Positions 1-8,941 of a stretch of DNA of 64,000 nt are shown one piece after another. Position 1 is the stretch's first letter; each line of letters starts with the position of its first letter. The position numbers and the translations under genes were made by a program. Where the stretch lies: assembly GCF_000192475.1 (NCBI RefSeq), contig NZ_AEYW01000001.1, positions 186,001 to 250,000 of the forward strand. The letters are read 5' to 3'. Under the pieces are notes generated by a model, which was given only the letters and a program-made list of their open reading frames with translations, made no database searches and had not been told where the DNA came from. Source of the DNA: Ruegeria conchae. Lineage in GTDB: Bacteria; Pseudomonadota; Alphaproteobacteria; Rhodobacterales; Rhodobacteraceae.

Positions 1-581
1 TCAACCTGATCTCTGGTCTGCTGACCCATTCGGCAGGAAGCCTGTTGCTGGATAGCGAGCCGCTGGACCACCTCCGCGCCCACGAACGCGCGGCGCGCGG
101 CGTGGCGCGGACGTTTCAGAACCTGCGGGTCTTTCCAAGCCTCAGCGTCGCGCAGAACATCGACGTCGCCCGCTATTCCGGCCGGGGCGCTGAAATCGTC
201 GAGGCCGCGATCCCGGAGTTCGGTCTTTCGGACAAGCTCAACCAGAACGCCGGGTCGTTGGCATATGGTCAACTCCGGCGGTTAGAGATCGTTCGCGCGC
301 TGGCGCTGAACCCACGTGTCCTGATGTTGGACGAACCCGCCGCGGGGATGAACGAACAGGAAACGGAAGCTTTAGGCAGGTCTCTGACATGGGTTCGAAC
401 ACATTCGGACAGCGCGATTTTGGTAATCGACCACGATCTGAAATTCATCATGTCGCTTTGTGACAAGATCACCGTTTTGAATATGGGCGCCATCATTGCC
501 GAAGGCGCACCCGAAGAAATAACCAAGAACCAAGAGGTTATCGACGCTTATCTTGGCGAAACCGATGAACGTGCCGCGTGA
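1..581 (+). CDS. HAAT-family ABC transporter ATP-binding protein (LivG-like), 5' truncated by the window
   Basis: The reading frame is open from base 3, so the true start lies upstream and the Walker A motif is not seen. About 192 C-terminal residues remain. They show a Q-loop region (ARTFQNLRVFPSL), an ABC signature of the form LAYGQLRRLE, Walker B VLMLDEPAAGMN and the H-loop in VIDHD. The EPAAGMN wording and a C-terminus ending in DAYLGE are typical of LivG/UrtD-type subunits of branched-chain amino acid, amide and urea importers. It would energise import through the permeases at 2513-4434. The binding-protein gene starts 29 bases downstream in the same operon. The substrate is inferred from the amidase gene at the operon's end. 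Confidence 0.93.
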   Translation, partial: NLISGLLTHSAGSLLLDSEPLDHLRAHERAARGVARTFQNLRVFPSLSVAQNIDVARYSGRGAEIVEAAIPEFGLSDKLNQNAGSLAYGQLRRLEIVRALALNPRVLMLDEPAAGMNEQETEALGRSLTWVRTHSDSAILVIDHDLKFIMSLCDKITVLNMGAIIAEGAPEEITKNQEVIDAYLGETDERAA

Positions 582-610
582 CGCAGGCGGCTTTCAACAG
601 GAGAACAAGT

Positions 611-1765
611 ATGAAAAAGTTGACCCTTACGACTCTGACCGCCATGAGCCTGGCCCTACCCGCGGTCGCCGAAGATACGATCAAGATCGGACTGGGTGTA
701 CCGATGACTGGTGATCTGGCTATCTATTCCGAATACCTGGGCGCGCGCTGCATGGCGGATATGATCAACGCCGAAGGCGGCGCAGGTGGCAAGAAGATCG
801 AAGTTCTGGTGCAGGATTCCGCAGGCGACACGCAGGCCGCCATTTCATTGGCGCAGAAGTTTCTGGACGAAGGGGTCGTTATGCTGGGCACCACGCCGTT
901 CTCGGACACGATGATCCCGGTGGCTCAGATCGCCCAACCTTACGGCGTTTCCATCTTCCAGCCGCAATCCACGCAGGTCGAGATGCACGCGGGCATCGTC
1001 GACAACTTCTTTACTGGCGTCTCACCTGATCCATTCACGGCAACGGCGGCTGCGAACCACGCGCTCAGCGAAGGGGTTAAGAACGTGGTTCTGCTGACCT
1101 CGGACGAAGGCGGGTCATGGTCCGCGCGTACCCCGCTGTGGTTCGGTCAAGTGATCGAAGAGGGCGGCGGCAAGGTGCTGGCCAAGATGAATTTCAGCTT
1201 TGGCACATCGGACTGGTCGCCTCAGATCGCGGACATGAAAGCACTGGGTGAAGAGATCGATGCCGTTTATATTTCGTCGATCATGCCTGATATCGGTGTA
1301 CTCGTGCGGCAGCTGCGCAGCGCTGGTATCGACGCCTGGGTGGTCGGCTCGGATGGGTTTGACGATCCATCCCTGGATGCAGTCGCGGCTGATGATCCTG
1401 CGATCCTCGAAAAGGTTTTCTTTGCCACGCTGGCCCCCAGCCATAACGAAAGCGCCGTGGTTAAGTTCATGGCCGATTGCAAGGAGTTGGGCCACGACGT
1501 CCCCGGTTTGTTCCCGGCCACCGGTGCCGACACGGTCAAGGCCGTTGCCTGGGCGGTTGAAACCTCGGGCAGCAGTGACCCGGCGGTGATTGCGGAAACG
1601 ATCCGCACAGCGGAGTCGATCCCCGTTCTGACAGTCGACAGCATTTCGTTCAAGGACACGAAAACCTATGCCCAACGCACGATCCCTGTGATTGGCTACA
1701 AAGATGGCAAGCGGGTTCTGATCTCGAACGAAATTCCCGAAAACACACCGAAAGACTGGAACTGA
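611..1765 (+). CDS. Periplasmic substrate-binding protein of HAAT ABC transporter (amide/amino-acid type)
   Basis: This is a 384-residue type I periplasmic binding protein. It begins with a signal peptide (MKKLTLTTLTAMSLALPAVA, probable cleavage before EDTIKIG). The mature start, KIGLGVPMTGDLAIY, is the usual opening of the LivJ/AmiC/UrtA fold. I chose the ATG at 611 because it begins the signal peptide and has a purine-rich AGGAGAA upstream. An in-frame GTG at 578 would add 11 residues ahead of the signal peptide and overlap the upstream ATPase gene. It should capture the ligand in the periplasm and deliver it to the LivH/LivM-like pores. The neighbouring formamidase-type gene points to a short-chain amide, but the ligand cannot be read from sequence. 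Confidence 0.92.
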   Translation: MKKLTLTTLTAMSLALPAVAEDTIKIGLGVPMTGDLAIYSEYLGARCMADMINAEGGAGGKKIEVLVQDSAGDTQAAISLAQKFLDEGVVMLGTTPFSDTMIPVAQIAQPYGVSIFQPQSTQVEMHAGIVDNFFTGVSPDPFTATAAANHALSEGVKNVVLLTSDEGGSWSARTPLWFGQVIEEGGGKVLAKMNFSFGTSDWSPQIADMKALGEEIDAVYISSIMPDIGVLVRQLRSAGIDAWVVGSDGFDDPSLDAVAADDPAILEKVFFATLAPSHNESAVVKFMADCKELGHDVPGLFPATGADTVKAVAWAVETSGSSDPAVIAETIRTAESIPVLTVDSISFKDTKTYAQRTIPVIGYKDGKRVLISNEIPENTPKDWN

Positions 1766-1773
1766 GTCAAAAG

Positions 1774-1796
1774 ACGGGGGCGGTTCCAGCCCCCGT
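1774..1796 (+). terminator. Stem-loop between binding-protein and ATPase genes
   Basis: ACGGGGGC and GCCCCCGT form a perfect 8-bp stem around a 7-base loop, followed by TTT. It lies 9 bases after the binding-protein stop codon and just before the next ATPase gene. It could act as a partial terminator or as an mRNA-stabilising end that raises binding-protein expression. Confidence 0.7.
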
Positions 1797-1806
1797 TTCC
1801 AAACCC

Positions 1807-2511
1807 ATGTTGAATGTTGAAAACCTGATAGTTTCTCACGGTCCGATCGAGGCCGTGCACGGCATCTCTTTCGCCGTGGACAAGGGCCGCTGTGTGTCCT
1901 TGCTGGGTCCCAATGGCGCGGGCAAAACCTCGACCATCTCGGCGCTGATGGGTGTGGTCAAGTCCTCCGGCCGGATCACCTTTGACGGGGCCGATGTTTC
2001 TTCGCTGCCTGTGGAAGCACGCGTGCAGGCGGGCATGTCCGTGGCCCCCGAAGGACGCCGCATCTTCTCGAACCTGAGCGTCGAGGAAAATCTGGTTCTC
2101 GGTGGCGCCACGCGCTCTGACCGCACGGCTAAGGACGCCGATATCGCCCACTGGCTTGAGACCTTTCCAATCCTTGGCGAACGAAGGGACCAGCCAGCCG
2201 GTACCTTGTCGGGCGGAGAGCAGCAGATGCTGGCCATTTCCCGCGCCTTGATGACACGACCAAAAATCCTGCTGCTGGACGAACCCAGCCTGGGTCTGGC
2301 CCCAAAAATCGTAAGCCAGATCTTCCAGATGATCGAACGGCTGAAAGCACAGGGAATTACGATCCTGCTGGTTGAACAGAACGCAACGCAGGCGTTGCGC
2401 CTGTCGGACTACGCCTACCTACTGAACAACGGGCGGATCGTGGCCGAGGGGACGAAGGAAACACTGGGCCAAAGCAGCGCGCTTATGGCGGAACTGACGG
2501 GGATCGCCTGA
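1807..2511 (+). CDS. HAAT-family ABC transporter ATP-binding protein (LivF-like)
   Basis: A complete 234-residue ABC ATPase. Walker A is GPNGAGKT at residues 34-41, the signature is LSGGEQQMLAISRAL, Walker B is ILLLDEPSLGLAP, and the H-loop histidine position is replaced by LLVEQN, as is normal in LivF-type subunits. It pairs with the LivG-like ATPase at the window start as the second nucleotide-binding subunit. The stop codon is followed after one base by the permease start at 2513, so the two are probably translationally coupled. The start ATG follows the stem-loop at 1774-1796. Confidence 0.94.
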   Translation: MLNVENLIVSHGPIEAVHGISFAVDKGRCVSLLGPNGAGKTSTISALMGVVKSSGRITFDGADVSSLPVEARVQAGMSVAPEGRRIFSNLSVEENLVLGGATRSDRTAKDADIAHWLETFPILGERRDQPAGTLSGGEQQMLAISRALMTRPKILLLDEPSLGLAPKIVSQIFQMIERLKAQGITILLVEQNATQALRLSDYAYLLNNGRIVAEGTKETLGQSSALMAELTGIA

Positions 2512-2512
2512 C

Positions 2513-3409
2513 ATGGAATACGTGGCCCAGCAGATGATGAACGCGCTTGCCTTTGGTGCGGAATATGCGCTGATTGCACTCGGTCTGGCGATTGTCTTTT
2601 CTATCATGGGGCTGGTGAACTTTGCCCATGGTGAGGTGATCGCGGTTGGCGGTTACACGATGGTGGCCTTTGCTGCGCTGGCGTTGAACAACCCCTTTAT
2701 CGTCATAGGCGGAGCTATCGCGGCTGCGATCCTGATGTCCCTGTTGCTGGAACGCGTGGCGTTCCGACCCGTGCGATACGCAGATCCGACAACCGGCCTG
2801 CTGACCGCCTTTGGTGTTTCGATCATTCTACAGAATGTGTTTCTGCTTGCCGTCTCACCTCGCCCAGTGGCCGTGACGTCGCTGTATTTCTTAGACTGGC
2901 CCGTGCAGCTTTTGGGCGTTCAAGTATCTTCCCTTCAGGTGTTCGAGGCGGTGACAACGGTGCTGGTGATCGTCGGGCTGATGCTGTTTCTCAAGCGCAC
3001 GACACTGGGTCTGGCAATGCGCGCTGCCTCGCTGGATTTTGAGATGGTCCGCATGGTCGGCGTCAGATCCAACAGGGTGTTTGCGGTGGCCTTCATGGTG
3101 TCGGGCCTTCTGGCTGGGCTGGCCTGTATTTTCATTATGGCGCGGCGTGGGTCGGTTGATCCGCATCTGGGGTTTAACCCAGTCCTCAAGGCCTTCGTGG
3201 CCTGCGTCGTCGGAGGATTCGGCAGCCTGCCCGGAGCCGTGCTGGGCGGCTTTCTTCTCGGCGCGATCGAGGTTGCCATGCTAGTCCTGCTACCGCAGGA
3301 ATATGGCGGTATGAAAGACGCTTTTGTGTTTGGAATCATCGCCCTTGTCCTGGTCTGGAGGCCCGATGGCATCCTGTCGCCTCCGACTGAGAAAGGGGAC
3401 AAGATATGA
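2513..3409 (+). CDS. HAAT-family ABC transporter permease (LivH-like)
   Basis: A 298-residue, strongly hydrophobic inner-membrane protein with about eight predicted membrane spans. It carries the family motif GLVNFAHGEVIAVGGY near residues 36-51 and a C-terminal VFGIIALVLVWRPDGI. These are hallmarks of the LivH/UrtB permease family. It would form half of the translocation pore with the LivM-like protein, whose ATG overlaps this gene's stop in an ATGA (3406-3409). The length is normal for LivH. It lacks the long periplasmic extension seen in the urea permease gene at 14044. Confidence 0.94.
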   Translation: MEYVAQQMMNALAFGAEYALIALGLAIVFSIMGLVNFAHGEVIAVGGYTMVAFAALALNNPFIVIGGAIAAAILMSLLLERVAFRPVRYADPTTGLLTAFGVSIILQNVFLLAVSPRPVAVTSLYFLDWPVQLLGVQVSSLQVFEAVTTVLVIVGLMLFLKRTTLGLAMRAASLDFEMVRMVGVRSNRVFAVAFMVSGLLAGLACIFIMARRGSVDPHLGFNPVLKAFVACVVGGFGSLPGAVLGGFLLGAIEVAMLVLLPQEYGGMKDAFVFGIIALVLVWRPDGILSPPTEKGDKI

Positions 3410-4434
3410 TCCTGAATCCCAGTCAGAAACGCGGACTGGTGGGCGCTGCGATCCTGGCCGCAGTATTGATCACGATTGGGCTGGTCGTGACCTATTTCGG
3501 CTCTCGCTATCAGCTTCGGCTGGTCTACAGCGCCTACGTGAACCTATTGGTTGTTCTGGCCATGCAGGTGTTCATGGGCAATGCGCGCCTAACCAACCTC
3601 AGCCACAGTGCCTTCATGGGGATCGGTGCCTATGTGGCCGCAATTTGCGTAACGCCGGTAACAGTCAAATCCATCTCTCTGCCGGATGCGCCATGGGGGT
3701 TGAATGCCTTTTCGCTGGATCCGGTCAGTTCGGCCTTGCTTGCCATTGCGATCACCGCCGTTCTGGCCTTAATCGTCGGGCTGTTCGTCGTGCGCCTGAC
3801 AGGGTCCGGCGTGACCATCTTTTCCCTTGCCGTACTGGTCATCGTGCATTCGGTATTCCTGTACCGCACCGACATTTTCAAAGGGAACCAGGCGTTTTTC
3901 GGCATTCCACAGGTGTTTTCACTGACGTCTATCGTGATCTTGTCCGTGTTTGTTGTGTTCATCGTGCGCCTGTTTCGCGAAAGCCGTTGGGGTATCCAGC
4001 TGCGTGCCTGCGCCGATGATGAGGTCGGAGCCGCCGCGATGGGTGTGAACATTCGCAGGTTGCGCCTGATTGCCTGGGTCTTGTCGGCCATCCTGCTTGC
4101 GGTCGCCGGGATTGCTTACGCCTATTTCCTTGGCACGATTAGCGCGCGGCCCTTCTATTTCAACCACGTCTTCCTGACACTCGCCATGCTGATCCTTGGG
4201 GGAATGAGAACGGTTACAGGTGCGGTTCTGGGCACGCTTCTGATCTCGTTCGGGTTGGAATGCGTGCGCTGGCTGGAAACCGGCCCAGTCCTTTTGGGCA
4301 TCGACCTGCCCGAAGTGCTGGGCTTGTCAGGCATTGCGTTGGGAACGGTCATCGTACTGACTATGGCCCTGCGCCCCGGAGGGATCATGGGTGATCAAGA
4401 AATCGAAGACCTGGTTCTCAAAAAACAGGAGTAA
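3406..4434 (+). CDS. HAAT-family ABC transporter permease (LivM-like)
   Basis: A 342-residue polytopic membrane protein of the LivM/UrtC family. It has an N-terminal membrane anchor, the characteristic NLSHSAFMGIGAYVAAI segment near residues 66-82 and a conserved cytoplasmic-loop region with GVNIRRLRLIAWVLSAI. It overlaps the LivH-like gene by four bases and is followed after three bases by the amidase gene. Permease and hydrolase are therefore probably on one transcript. It is the second pore subunit of the amide-type importer. Confidence 0.93.
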   Translation: MILNPSQKRGLVGAAILAAVLITIGLVVTYFGSRYQLRLVYSAYVNLLVVLAMQVFMGNARLTNLSHSAFMGIGAYVAAICVTPVTVKSISLPDAPWGLNAFSLDPVSSALLAIAITAVLALIVGLFVVRLTGSGVTIFSLAVLVIVHSVFLYRTDIFKGNQAFFGIPQVFSLTSIVILSVFVVFIVRLFRESRWGIQLRACADDEVGAAAMGVNIRRLRLIAWVLSAILLAVAGIAYAYFLGTISARPFYFNHVFLTLAMLILGGMRTVTGAVLGTLLISFGLECVRWLETGPVLLGIDLPEVLGLSGIALGTVIVLTMALRPGGIMGDQEIEDLVLKKQE

Positions 4435-4437
4435 GTC

Positions 4438-5376
4438 ATGGGTTGCAACCACACTATTCACAAACACAACCATCATTTCGGCTGGGACAACTCCATCGAA
4501 CCCGTTCTGAGCGTCGACCCCGGCGAGACCGTCGAGGTCGAAACCATCGACAGCTCGGGCGGGCAGTTGAACGCTTCCTCGACAGTGGCCGACCTGGGTA
4601 CGCTGTCCTTCGACGCGGTCAACCCGGTCACAGGGCCGATCCACATCAAAGGGGCCCAGCCCGGCGACACGGTTGCTGTGACCTTCCTGGATTTCAAACC
4701 CTCGGGCTGGGGTTGGACCGCCAACATCCCCGGCTTTGGCCTGCTGACCGATCAGTTTCCCGAGGCAGCCCTGCGTATCTGGAATTATGACGCCGATGCG
4801 ATGACACCCGCCCTGTTTGGCCCGGGCGGGAAGGTGCCGCTGAAACCTTTCGTCGGCACAATCGGGTTGGCGCTGGCCGAGCCGGGTCTACATTCTGTCG
4901 TTCCGCCGCGTCGGGTGGGCGGCAATCTGGACATCCGCGACAATTGCGTGGGCACAACGCTATACCTGCCGGTGGAAGTGGCTGGTGGGATGCTGTCGTT
5001 GGGAGATACCCATGCCGCGCAAGGTGATGGAGAGATTTGCGGCACTGCCATTGAAAGCCCAATGGACGTGGCACTTAAGGTCGACCTCATCAAAGGCGAA
5101 AACCTACCTTTCCCAAGATTTGAAACCAATGGCCCCGTCACTCGCCATTTCGATGCTGCCGGGTACAAGGCGACAACCGGCATCGGCGAGGACCTGATGC
5201 AAGCTGCTCGCGATGCGGTCTCGGGAATGGTCGATTGGATCGCGGCCACGACGGGGATGTCTGCGCTCGACGCCTATATGCTCTGCTCGGTGTGCGGCGA
5301 TCTCCGGATCAGTGAGATCGTGGATATTCCGAACTGGACAGTGTCGTTCTATTTTCCGAAATCCGTTCTAGACTAA
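4438..5376 (+). CDS. Acetamidase/formamidase family protein
   Basis: A 312-residue protein of the FmdA/AmdA family, which hydrolyses formamide or acetamide to ammonium and the carboxylate. Family features visible are an N-terminal HHFGWDNS, VDPGETVEVET, the GPIHIKGAQPGDT segment, a GDTHAAQGDGEICGTAIE segment and DAYMLCSVCGDLRISEIVD near the C-terminus. It is shorter than formamidases of about 400 residues and close to bacterial acetamidase-type members. It starts three bases after the LivM-like permease, and this position is the main evidence that the importer carries short-chain amides, as in fmd-type clusters. The protein is probably cytoplasmic, with no signal peptide. Formamide versus acetamide cannot be decided. 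Confidence 0.88.
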   Translation: MGCNHTIHKHNHHFGWDNSIEPVLSVDPGETVEVETIDSSGGQLNASSTVADLGTLSFDAVNPVTGPIHIKGAQPGDTVAVTFLDFKPSGWGWTANIPGFGLLTDQFPEAALRIWNYDADAMTPALFGPGGKVPLKPFVGTIGLALAEPGLHSVVPPRRVGGNLDIRDNCVGTTLYLPVEVAGGMLSLGDTHAAQGDGEICGTAIESPMDVALKVDLIKGENLPFPRFETNGPVTRHFDAAGYKATTGIGEDLMQAARDAVSGMVDWIAATTGMSALDAYMLCSVCGDLRISEIVDIPNWTVSFYFPKSVLD

Positions 5377-6039
5377 AGAAAGAAACGACTGTTGGACCCT
5401 GATCTGGATCCGCGCTTGAGCCTAAGCGATGTATGAAACTACCGGTTCCGAAGAAAATCTGCACGCGCATGTTCCAATCGAATTTCCCGGAAGTTTAGGG
5501 ATCGAAAACGATTGATATTGGTAAAAAACTCTACCTACTACACCTTGTGTTTACGGCGATAGCCCCCAAATCCGTCACTCCGCTGCGTCACTCGTTTTGG
5601 CACAATTCAGCCGCCAGCCAGATGGCTTGAGCCTTTGTTTCTAAAGGACGCATTTGAGAAGCTAGCCGCTTCTGGGTCAGAAATGTTTGACGTTTGGGTC
5701 AGAATTGAATGACGTGACTGACCGATTTATTAAGGTTTTGGCTGTCGATTGAGTCAAATATCAGTGACGTTCCACACTTTTATTGAACGTCAGACGGCTT
5801 TGACTTTCGCGTCATAAACTGACCTAACAACCCCTTGTCATACGCCCGCAGACTGTTTCGTTTGATCTGACTTCAGCTAGCATATCAAAGTCCCGCTGTC
5901 AGCAGAGGTGCAGAAACAGTTCAGCGCTGACGTTCGATTGGATCTTTGTTAATTGCTGCTTTGCGGACAAAGCCGGGGGTGTGTCGCCCGCCAAACGCAG
6001 ATCACATGCTAATCGTCGATCGCATTGCGGGCAAAACAG
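5377..6039. other. Non-coding stretch of 663 bases
   Basis: No convincing gene was found on either strand between the amidase and the HlyU-family gene. Base composition is more AT-rich and stops are frequent. The only structure I can support is the pair of near-identical 22-bp-spaced repeats at 5674-5714. The tract may be decayed insertion-sequence DNA. Confidence 0.5.
5674..5714. repeat. Tandem pair of 19-bp repeats (possible IS21-type end remnant)
   Basis: GGGTCAGAAATGTTTGACG (5674-5692) and GGGTCAGAATTGAATGACG (5696-5714) match at 16 of 19 positions with a 22-bp period. Read on the minus strand they give repeated TTCTGACCC blocks. That resembles the multiple terminal repeats of IS21-family elements as I recall them. 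No istA or istB gene is present nearby, so at most this is a leftover end. Confidence 0.45.
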
Positions 6040-6321
6040 CTACCGGATTACTGTATCAAAAATGCGTTCGCCCTGCTCGTCAATCACCTGCTTTGCCTTG
6101 GTGATGCTGAAGCTCTCAGCCTGATCTCGGCTTTCAAAGACATCCGCCCGGATCACCGCATGAGTTTTGCGATCTCCGTCGATGGTCTTTTCAATACGGG
6201 CCGAAAGGCGATACTTGCCACCTTCGGCAATCAGGTCGGGGAAGATATCGAATCCTTTGTATCCGACCGGCTCAGGATTCGATTTTTCGCCGCCGCCGAA
6301 GAGTTTTGTAAAGAGTGACAC
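6040..6321 (-). CDS. HlyU-family protein
   Basis: A 93-residue protein. I place the start at the GTG at 6321 because a strong AAAGGAGG ribosome-binding site lies directly upstream and because the family begins with a Ser-Leu-phenylalanine-rich SLFTKLFGGG. A longer in-frame ORF upstream looks non-coding. Conserved features are YKGFDIFPD, KYRLSARIEK, THAVIRADVF and KQVIDEQGE. HlyU was named as an activator of haemolysin genes in Vibrio, but the alphaproteobacterial members are uncharacterised and the role here is unknown. It stands alone, 530 bases beyond the end of ureG on the same strand. Confidence 0.82.
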   Translation of the reverse strand: MSLFTKLFGGGEKSNPEPVGYKGFDIFPDLIAEGGKYRLSARIEKTIDGDRKTHAVIRADVFESRDQAESFSITKAKQVIDEQGERIFDTVIR

Positions 6322-6851
6322 GGACCGCCTCCTTTCAGCGTTGCTCGGATCAGAGACTAACGCTGCTCGGGACGGGGTTGAAGCGCGCTGCGTGGTTGAT
6401 TCACCGGTTTCTCGATCCAATTGTACTCTCGCTGCCAACCCGAAGCACCTAGAGCACCCAGTCATTGCAGGAATCAAGCAGGATTTGTCTGCGAGACAGC
6501 CACCATTTGCGAAGATCCCACTGATCGACCAGCACTCAATCAGAAGGCGGTTCACATCACACCCATTCAAAGATGACCACAGTTTGTTGTGGCGCCGCCA
6601 GTCATCCAATGGTTGCGAAAACCTGCCAATTGATGCGCTGGTTATTGATAACTGGGATACGCAACAAGAGGGGCAAGGAAAAGACTTTGCTTACCAATTT
6701 TGTCAAAAATGCCGTGGTGAATTTCGTTTGCAGTTTGCCTTCAAACAAAAAACAGAAAATAACATCCAGACAAATACGAAAATGATGATCGTGCTTTCGG
6801 TTTCTCCAATCTGGTTTGGGCATCGATAACCTGGTCTCTTCGTCCCAGGGA
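6322..6851. other. Non-coding stretch between ureG and the HlyU-family gene
   Basis: About 530 bases downstream of ureG and upstream of the HlyU-family gene. It must hold the promoter of the latter, but I could not define -35/-10 elements. Overlapping open frames on both strands here have no recognisable family features and are read as chance. Confidence 0.45.
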
Positions 6852-7481
6852 CTAACTCGCTTTCGAAACCTCTAAACCTCCCCCTTTCACAAGCAGATCC
6901 ACAATTTCGTCGACCCCGCTTCTGTGGCGAAGTGACGAGAACAAGAAGGGCCGTCCTTTACGCATTCTTTGCGCATCACGTTCCATAACCTCTAGCGAAG
7001 CGCCAACATGCGGCGCAAGGTCCGTCTTGTTGATTACAAGGATGTCCGATTTCGTAATCGCCGGCCCGCCTTTCCTGGGGATTTCCTCGCCAGCGGCGAC
7101 GTCGATCACGTAGATGGTCAGATCCGCCAGTTCTGGGCTGAATGTGGCCGAAAGATTGTCACCTCCGCTTTCAATCAAGACAACGTCGAGATCCGGATGA
7201 CGTGTCTGCATTTCGGCGACTGCGGCCAAATTGATCGAGGCGTCTTCGCGAATTGCTGTATGCGGGCAACCACCCGTTTCGACGCCGATGATCCTGTCCC
7301 GCGGCAGGACCTGCATGCGCATTAGCGCTTCGGCATCTTCCTGCGTATAAATGTCGTTGGTTATAACGCCCACCGAGCAGACATCGCGCAACGCCTCAGA
7401 CAAGGCGGCGGTTAAAGTGGTTTTTCCGGCGCCTACCGGACCACCAATACCTACGCGAAGCGGGCCGTTCATACTCGTCAT
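6852..7481 (-). CDS. ureG: Urease accessory GTPase UreG
   Basis: A 209-residue SIMIBI-class GTPase that powers nickel delivery to apo-urease together with UreE, UreF and UreD. It shows the P-loop [10 protein letters not shown] at residues 13-22, the metal-binding Cys-Pro-His in [17 protein letters not shown], the ESGGDNL motif, and NKTDLAP for guanine recognition. It is the last gene of the urease operon. Its ATG overlaps the ureF stop by four bases (7478-7481), which implies translational coupling. Start choice: ATG at 7481; a second in-frame ATG three codons later is possible. Length and motifs are normal for the family. Confidence 0.97.
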   Translation of the reverse strand: MTSMNGPLRVGIGGPVGAGKTTLTAALSEALRDVCSVGVITNDIYTQEDAEALMRMQVLPRDRIIGVETGGCPHTAIREDASINLAAVAEMQTRHPDLDVVLIESGGDNLSATFSPELADLTIYVIDVAAGEEIPRKGGPAITKSDILVINKTDLAPHVGASLEVMERDAQRMRKGRPFLFSSLRHRSGVDEIVDLLVKGGGLEVSKAS

Positions 7482-8149
7482 GTGCGGAATATCCTCGAAT
7501 ATTGTGTTTCGTGTTTCATGGACGCGATGTCCGCCAAAAACGTGGTAGAGCTTAACTCGTCCAAACTTGCCTTTTGTGCTCTTTCAGCAATCTGGGAACA
7601 CAGCGGTGTCAGCTGGCGGATCAGCCTTTGAGCATCAGTCTGTCCCAGTGGCACAAGGCGCGTCGCACATGCGACAAGGTTGCTTGCGAATGCTTGCAGA
7701 AACATCTTGGTCGTCAACAGCAAGGGAAGGTTTTGTAGTCTTGCGGCCCGTCCAATCGAGACAGGGTAGGTGAACTGTCCAAGGTCCAATTCCCAGACAC
7801 CTTTGGTGACATTTCCGAAGGCCTGTCCCAGCAAATCGGTTTCAATGAGCCTTTCGGATGTCGCGCAAAAAGCCCGCGCCGTGACATCGACGTTGATCAA
7901 TTCATCTTTGTCCAGCGCATTGAAGGCCGCCACGACGAACAGAGCATCATTCCACCCAGAGCCATTTTCCAGCACATCTGAAATCCAGGCTTCGGTTTCT
8001 TGAGAATTCGCGACAGTTCCCCGGTCAATCGCTGCCTCAAGCCCGTGAGAGTAGGCAAATCCCCCCACAGGATAGGCGGGTGACAACCATTGTGTCAGCG
8101 TCAGGATGTCGGCGTCAGTGGGTGTGGCCATGGGTCCTGCCGTGGCCAT
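7478..8149 (-). CDS. ureF: Urease accessory protein UreF
   Basis: A 223-residue all-helical accessory protein that bridges UreD and UreG in the urease activation complex. Recognisable are [21 protein letters not shown] near the N-terminus, the tryptophan-containing [11 protein letters not shown] and the C-terminal region ending in QYSRIFRT. Two starts are possible: ATG at 8149 (used here, with GGAG upstream) and ATG at 8131, which would begin [10 protein letters not shown]. Either overlaps the 3' end of ureE, and the gene overlaps ureG by four bases. UreF is poorly conserved in general, so operon position between ureE and ureG supports the call. Confidence 0.93.
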   Translation of the reverse strand: MATAGPMATPTDADILTLTQWLSPAYPVGGFAYSHGLEAAIDRGTVANSQETEAWISDVLENGSGWNDALFVVAAFNALDKDELINVDVTARAFCATSERLIETDLLGQAFGNVTKGVWELDLGQFTYPVSIGRAARLQNLPLLLTTKMFLQAFASNLVACATRLVPLGQTDAQRLIRQLTPLCSQIAERAQKASLDELSSTTFLADIASMKHETQYSRIFRT

Positions 8150-8567
8150 AGGCTCCGCCTTCGGGGGTAAACGGCTCGTGCACCCCTCGCACGGTAGCCC
8201 CTATTTTGAAAAGCATGTCTCGGATAACGTGATCGACCTGGATCAACAGGCGATCCTTTTCGATCTGGCAAGGCGTATGGCGATTGCCGATATGCCATGC
8301 GATGCGTGTCAGGTCCGGGGCAGTTACCTCCAGCAAAGCTTCGGGTGCAGCCTGTATTTCCACTTCGCGACCGTCATCCAAGATTAACGCGCCGCCGTGG
8401 TTCAATGAGGTCGTTTGTGCCAGATCGATGAGGATCTGCTCGCCACTTTCACAGGTAAGAACCTTGCGGCGTAAAAAGCGGTCATCATAAGTCAAAGACA
8501 AGCAGTCTGTCGGATCGCCGTGTGTGTGATCCGAATATTGGCGGGCGGTGCAGAGCAGGGCGGTCAT
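8115..8567 (-). CDS. ureE: Urease accessory nickel chaperone UreE
   Basis: A 150-residue nickel-binding metallochaperone. The start is set at the ATG at 8567 because AGGAGG lies seven bases upstream; an in-frame extension of 17 residues beyond it lacks family character. Visible features are the N-terminal peptide-binding domain with DDRFLRRKVL and GDALxL-type central strands, LTRIAWHIGNRHTPCQIE (conserved nickel-site histidine region) and a histidine-rich tail ending [10 protein letters not shown]. The His-rich tail is typical of UreE and adds nickel-binding capacity. It overlaps ureF and follows the DUF1127 gene by 28 bases. Confidence 0.95.
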   Translation of the reverse strand: MTALLCTARQYSDHTHGDPTDCLSLTYDDRFLRRKVLTCESGEQILIDLAQTTSLNHGGALILDDGREVEIQAAPEALLEVTAPDLTRIAWHIGNRHTPCQIEKDRLLIQVDHVIRDMLFKIGATVRGVHEPFTPEGGAYGHGRTHGHTH

Positions 8568-8595
8568 GCCACCGCCTCCTCTGCATTGGGAACGA

Positions 8596-8820
8596 TTAGA
8601 GCCAGATCGAATCCGCAAAGACCCGATGCACGATCCGTTCGCGCGTCAGACCACGGTTTTTCAGCTCTTCGTCGCTCAGCGACTGCAGAAATTCGACTTG
8701 CCTGACACGCGATTGGGCTTGGGCCACGCTGATCAAAGCCGAGTAGATGGATGACCCGATGGATGCGATCAGACTGGGCAGCGAAAAGCGTGAGTTTGTC
8801 TGTGTTGCTGAGTGTGCCAT
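8596..8820 (-). CDS. DUF1127 small protein inside the urease operon
   Basis: A 74-residue protein. The start at 8820 has a GAGGG ribosome-binding site. The C-terminal motif RQVEFLQSLSDEELKNRGLTRERIVHRVF matches DUF1127 (YjiS-like), an arginine-rich family abundant in Rhodobacterales. Some members are reported to influence RNA or phosphate metabolism, but the function here is unknown. It lies between ureC and ureE on the same strand (121 and 28 bases away), so it is probably transcribed with urease. A competing longer frame over the same bases has no family features. Confidence 0.78.
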   Translation of the reverse strand: MAHSATQTNSRFSLPSLIASIGSSIYSALISVAQAQSRVRQVEFLQSLSDEELKNRGLTRERIVHRVFADSIWL

Positions 8821-8941
8821 TTGAACCCTCGTAAACGGTGGTCCTCCCATGGGGTTTAGTATTTGTCATGTCGGCCTCACTTAGTAGAGCTTGTTTGGTC
8901 ATTTCTGCCTTGCATGTGCCGCAACGCAGCACACTTTTTGA

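Noticed and set aside
8564..8932. 122-codon frame beginning with a CxxC-like N-terminus over the DUF1127 gene
   Set aside because: The DUF1127 motif is in another frame of the same strand with its own ribosome-binding site; this frame shows no family.
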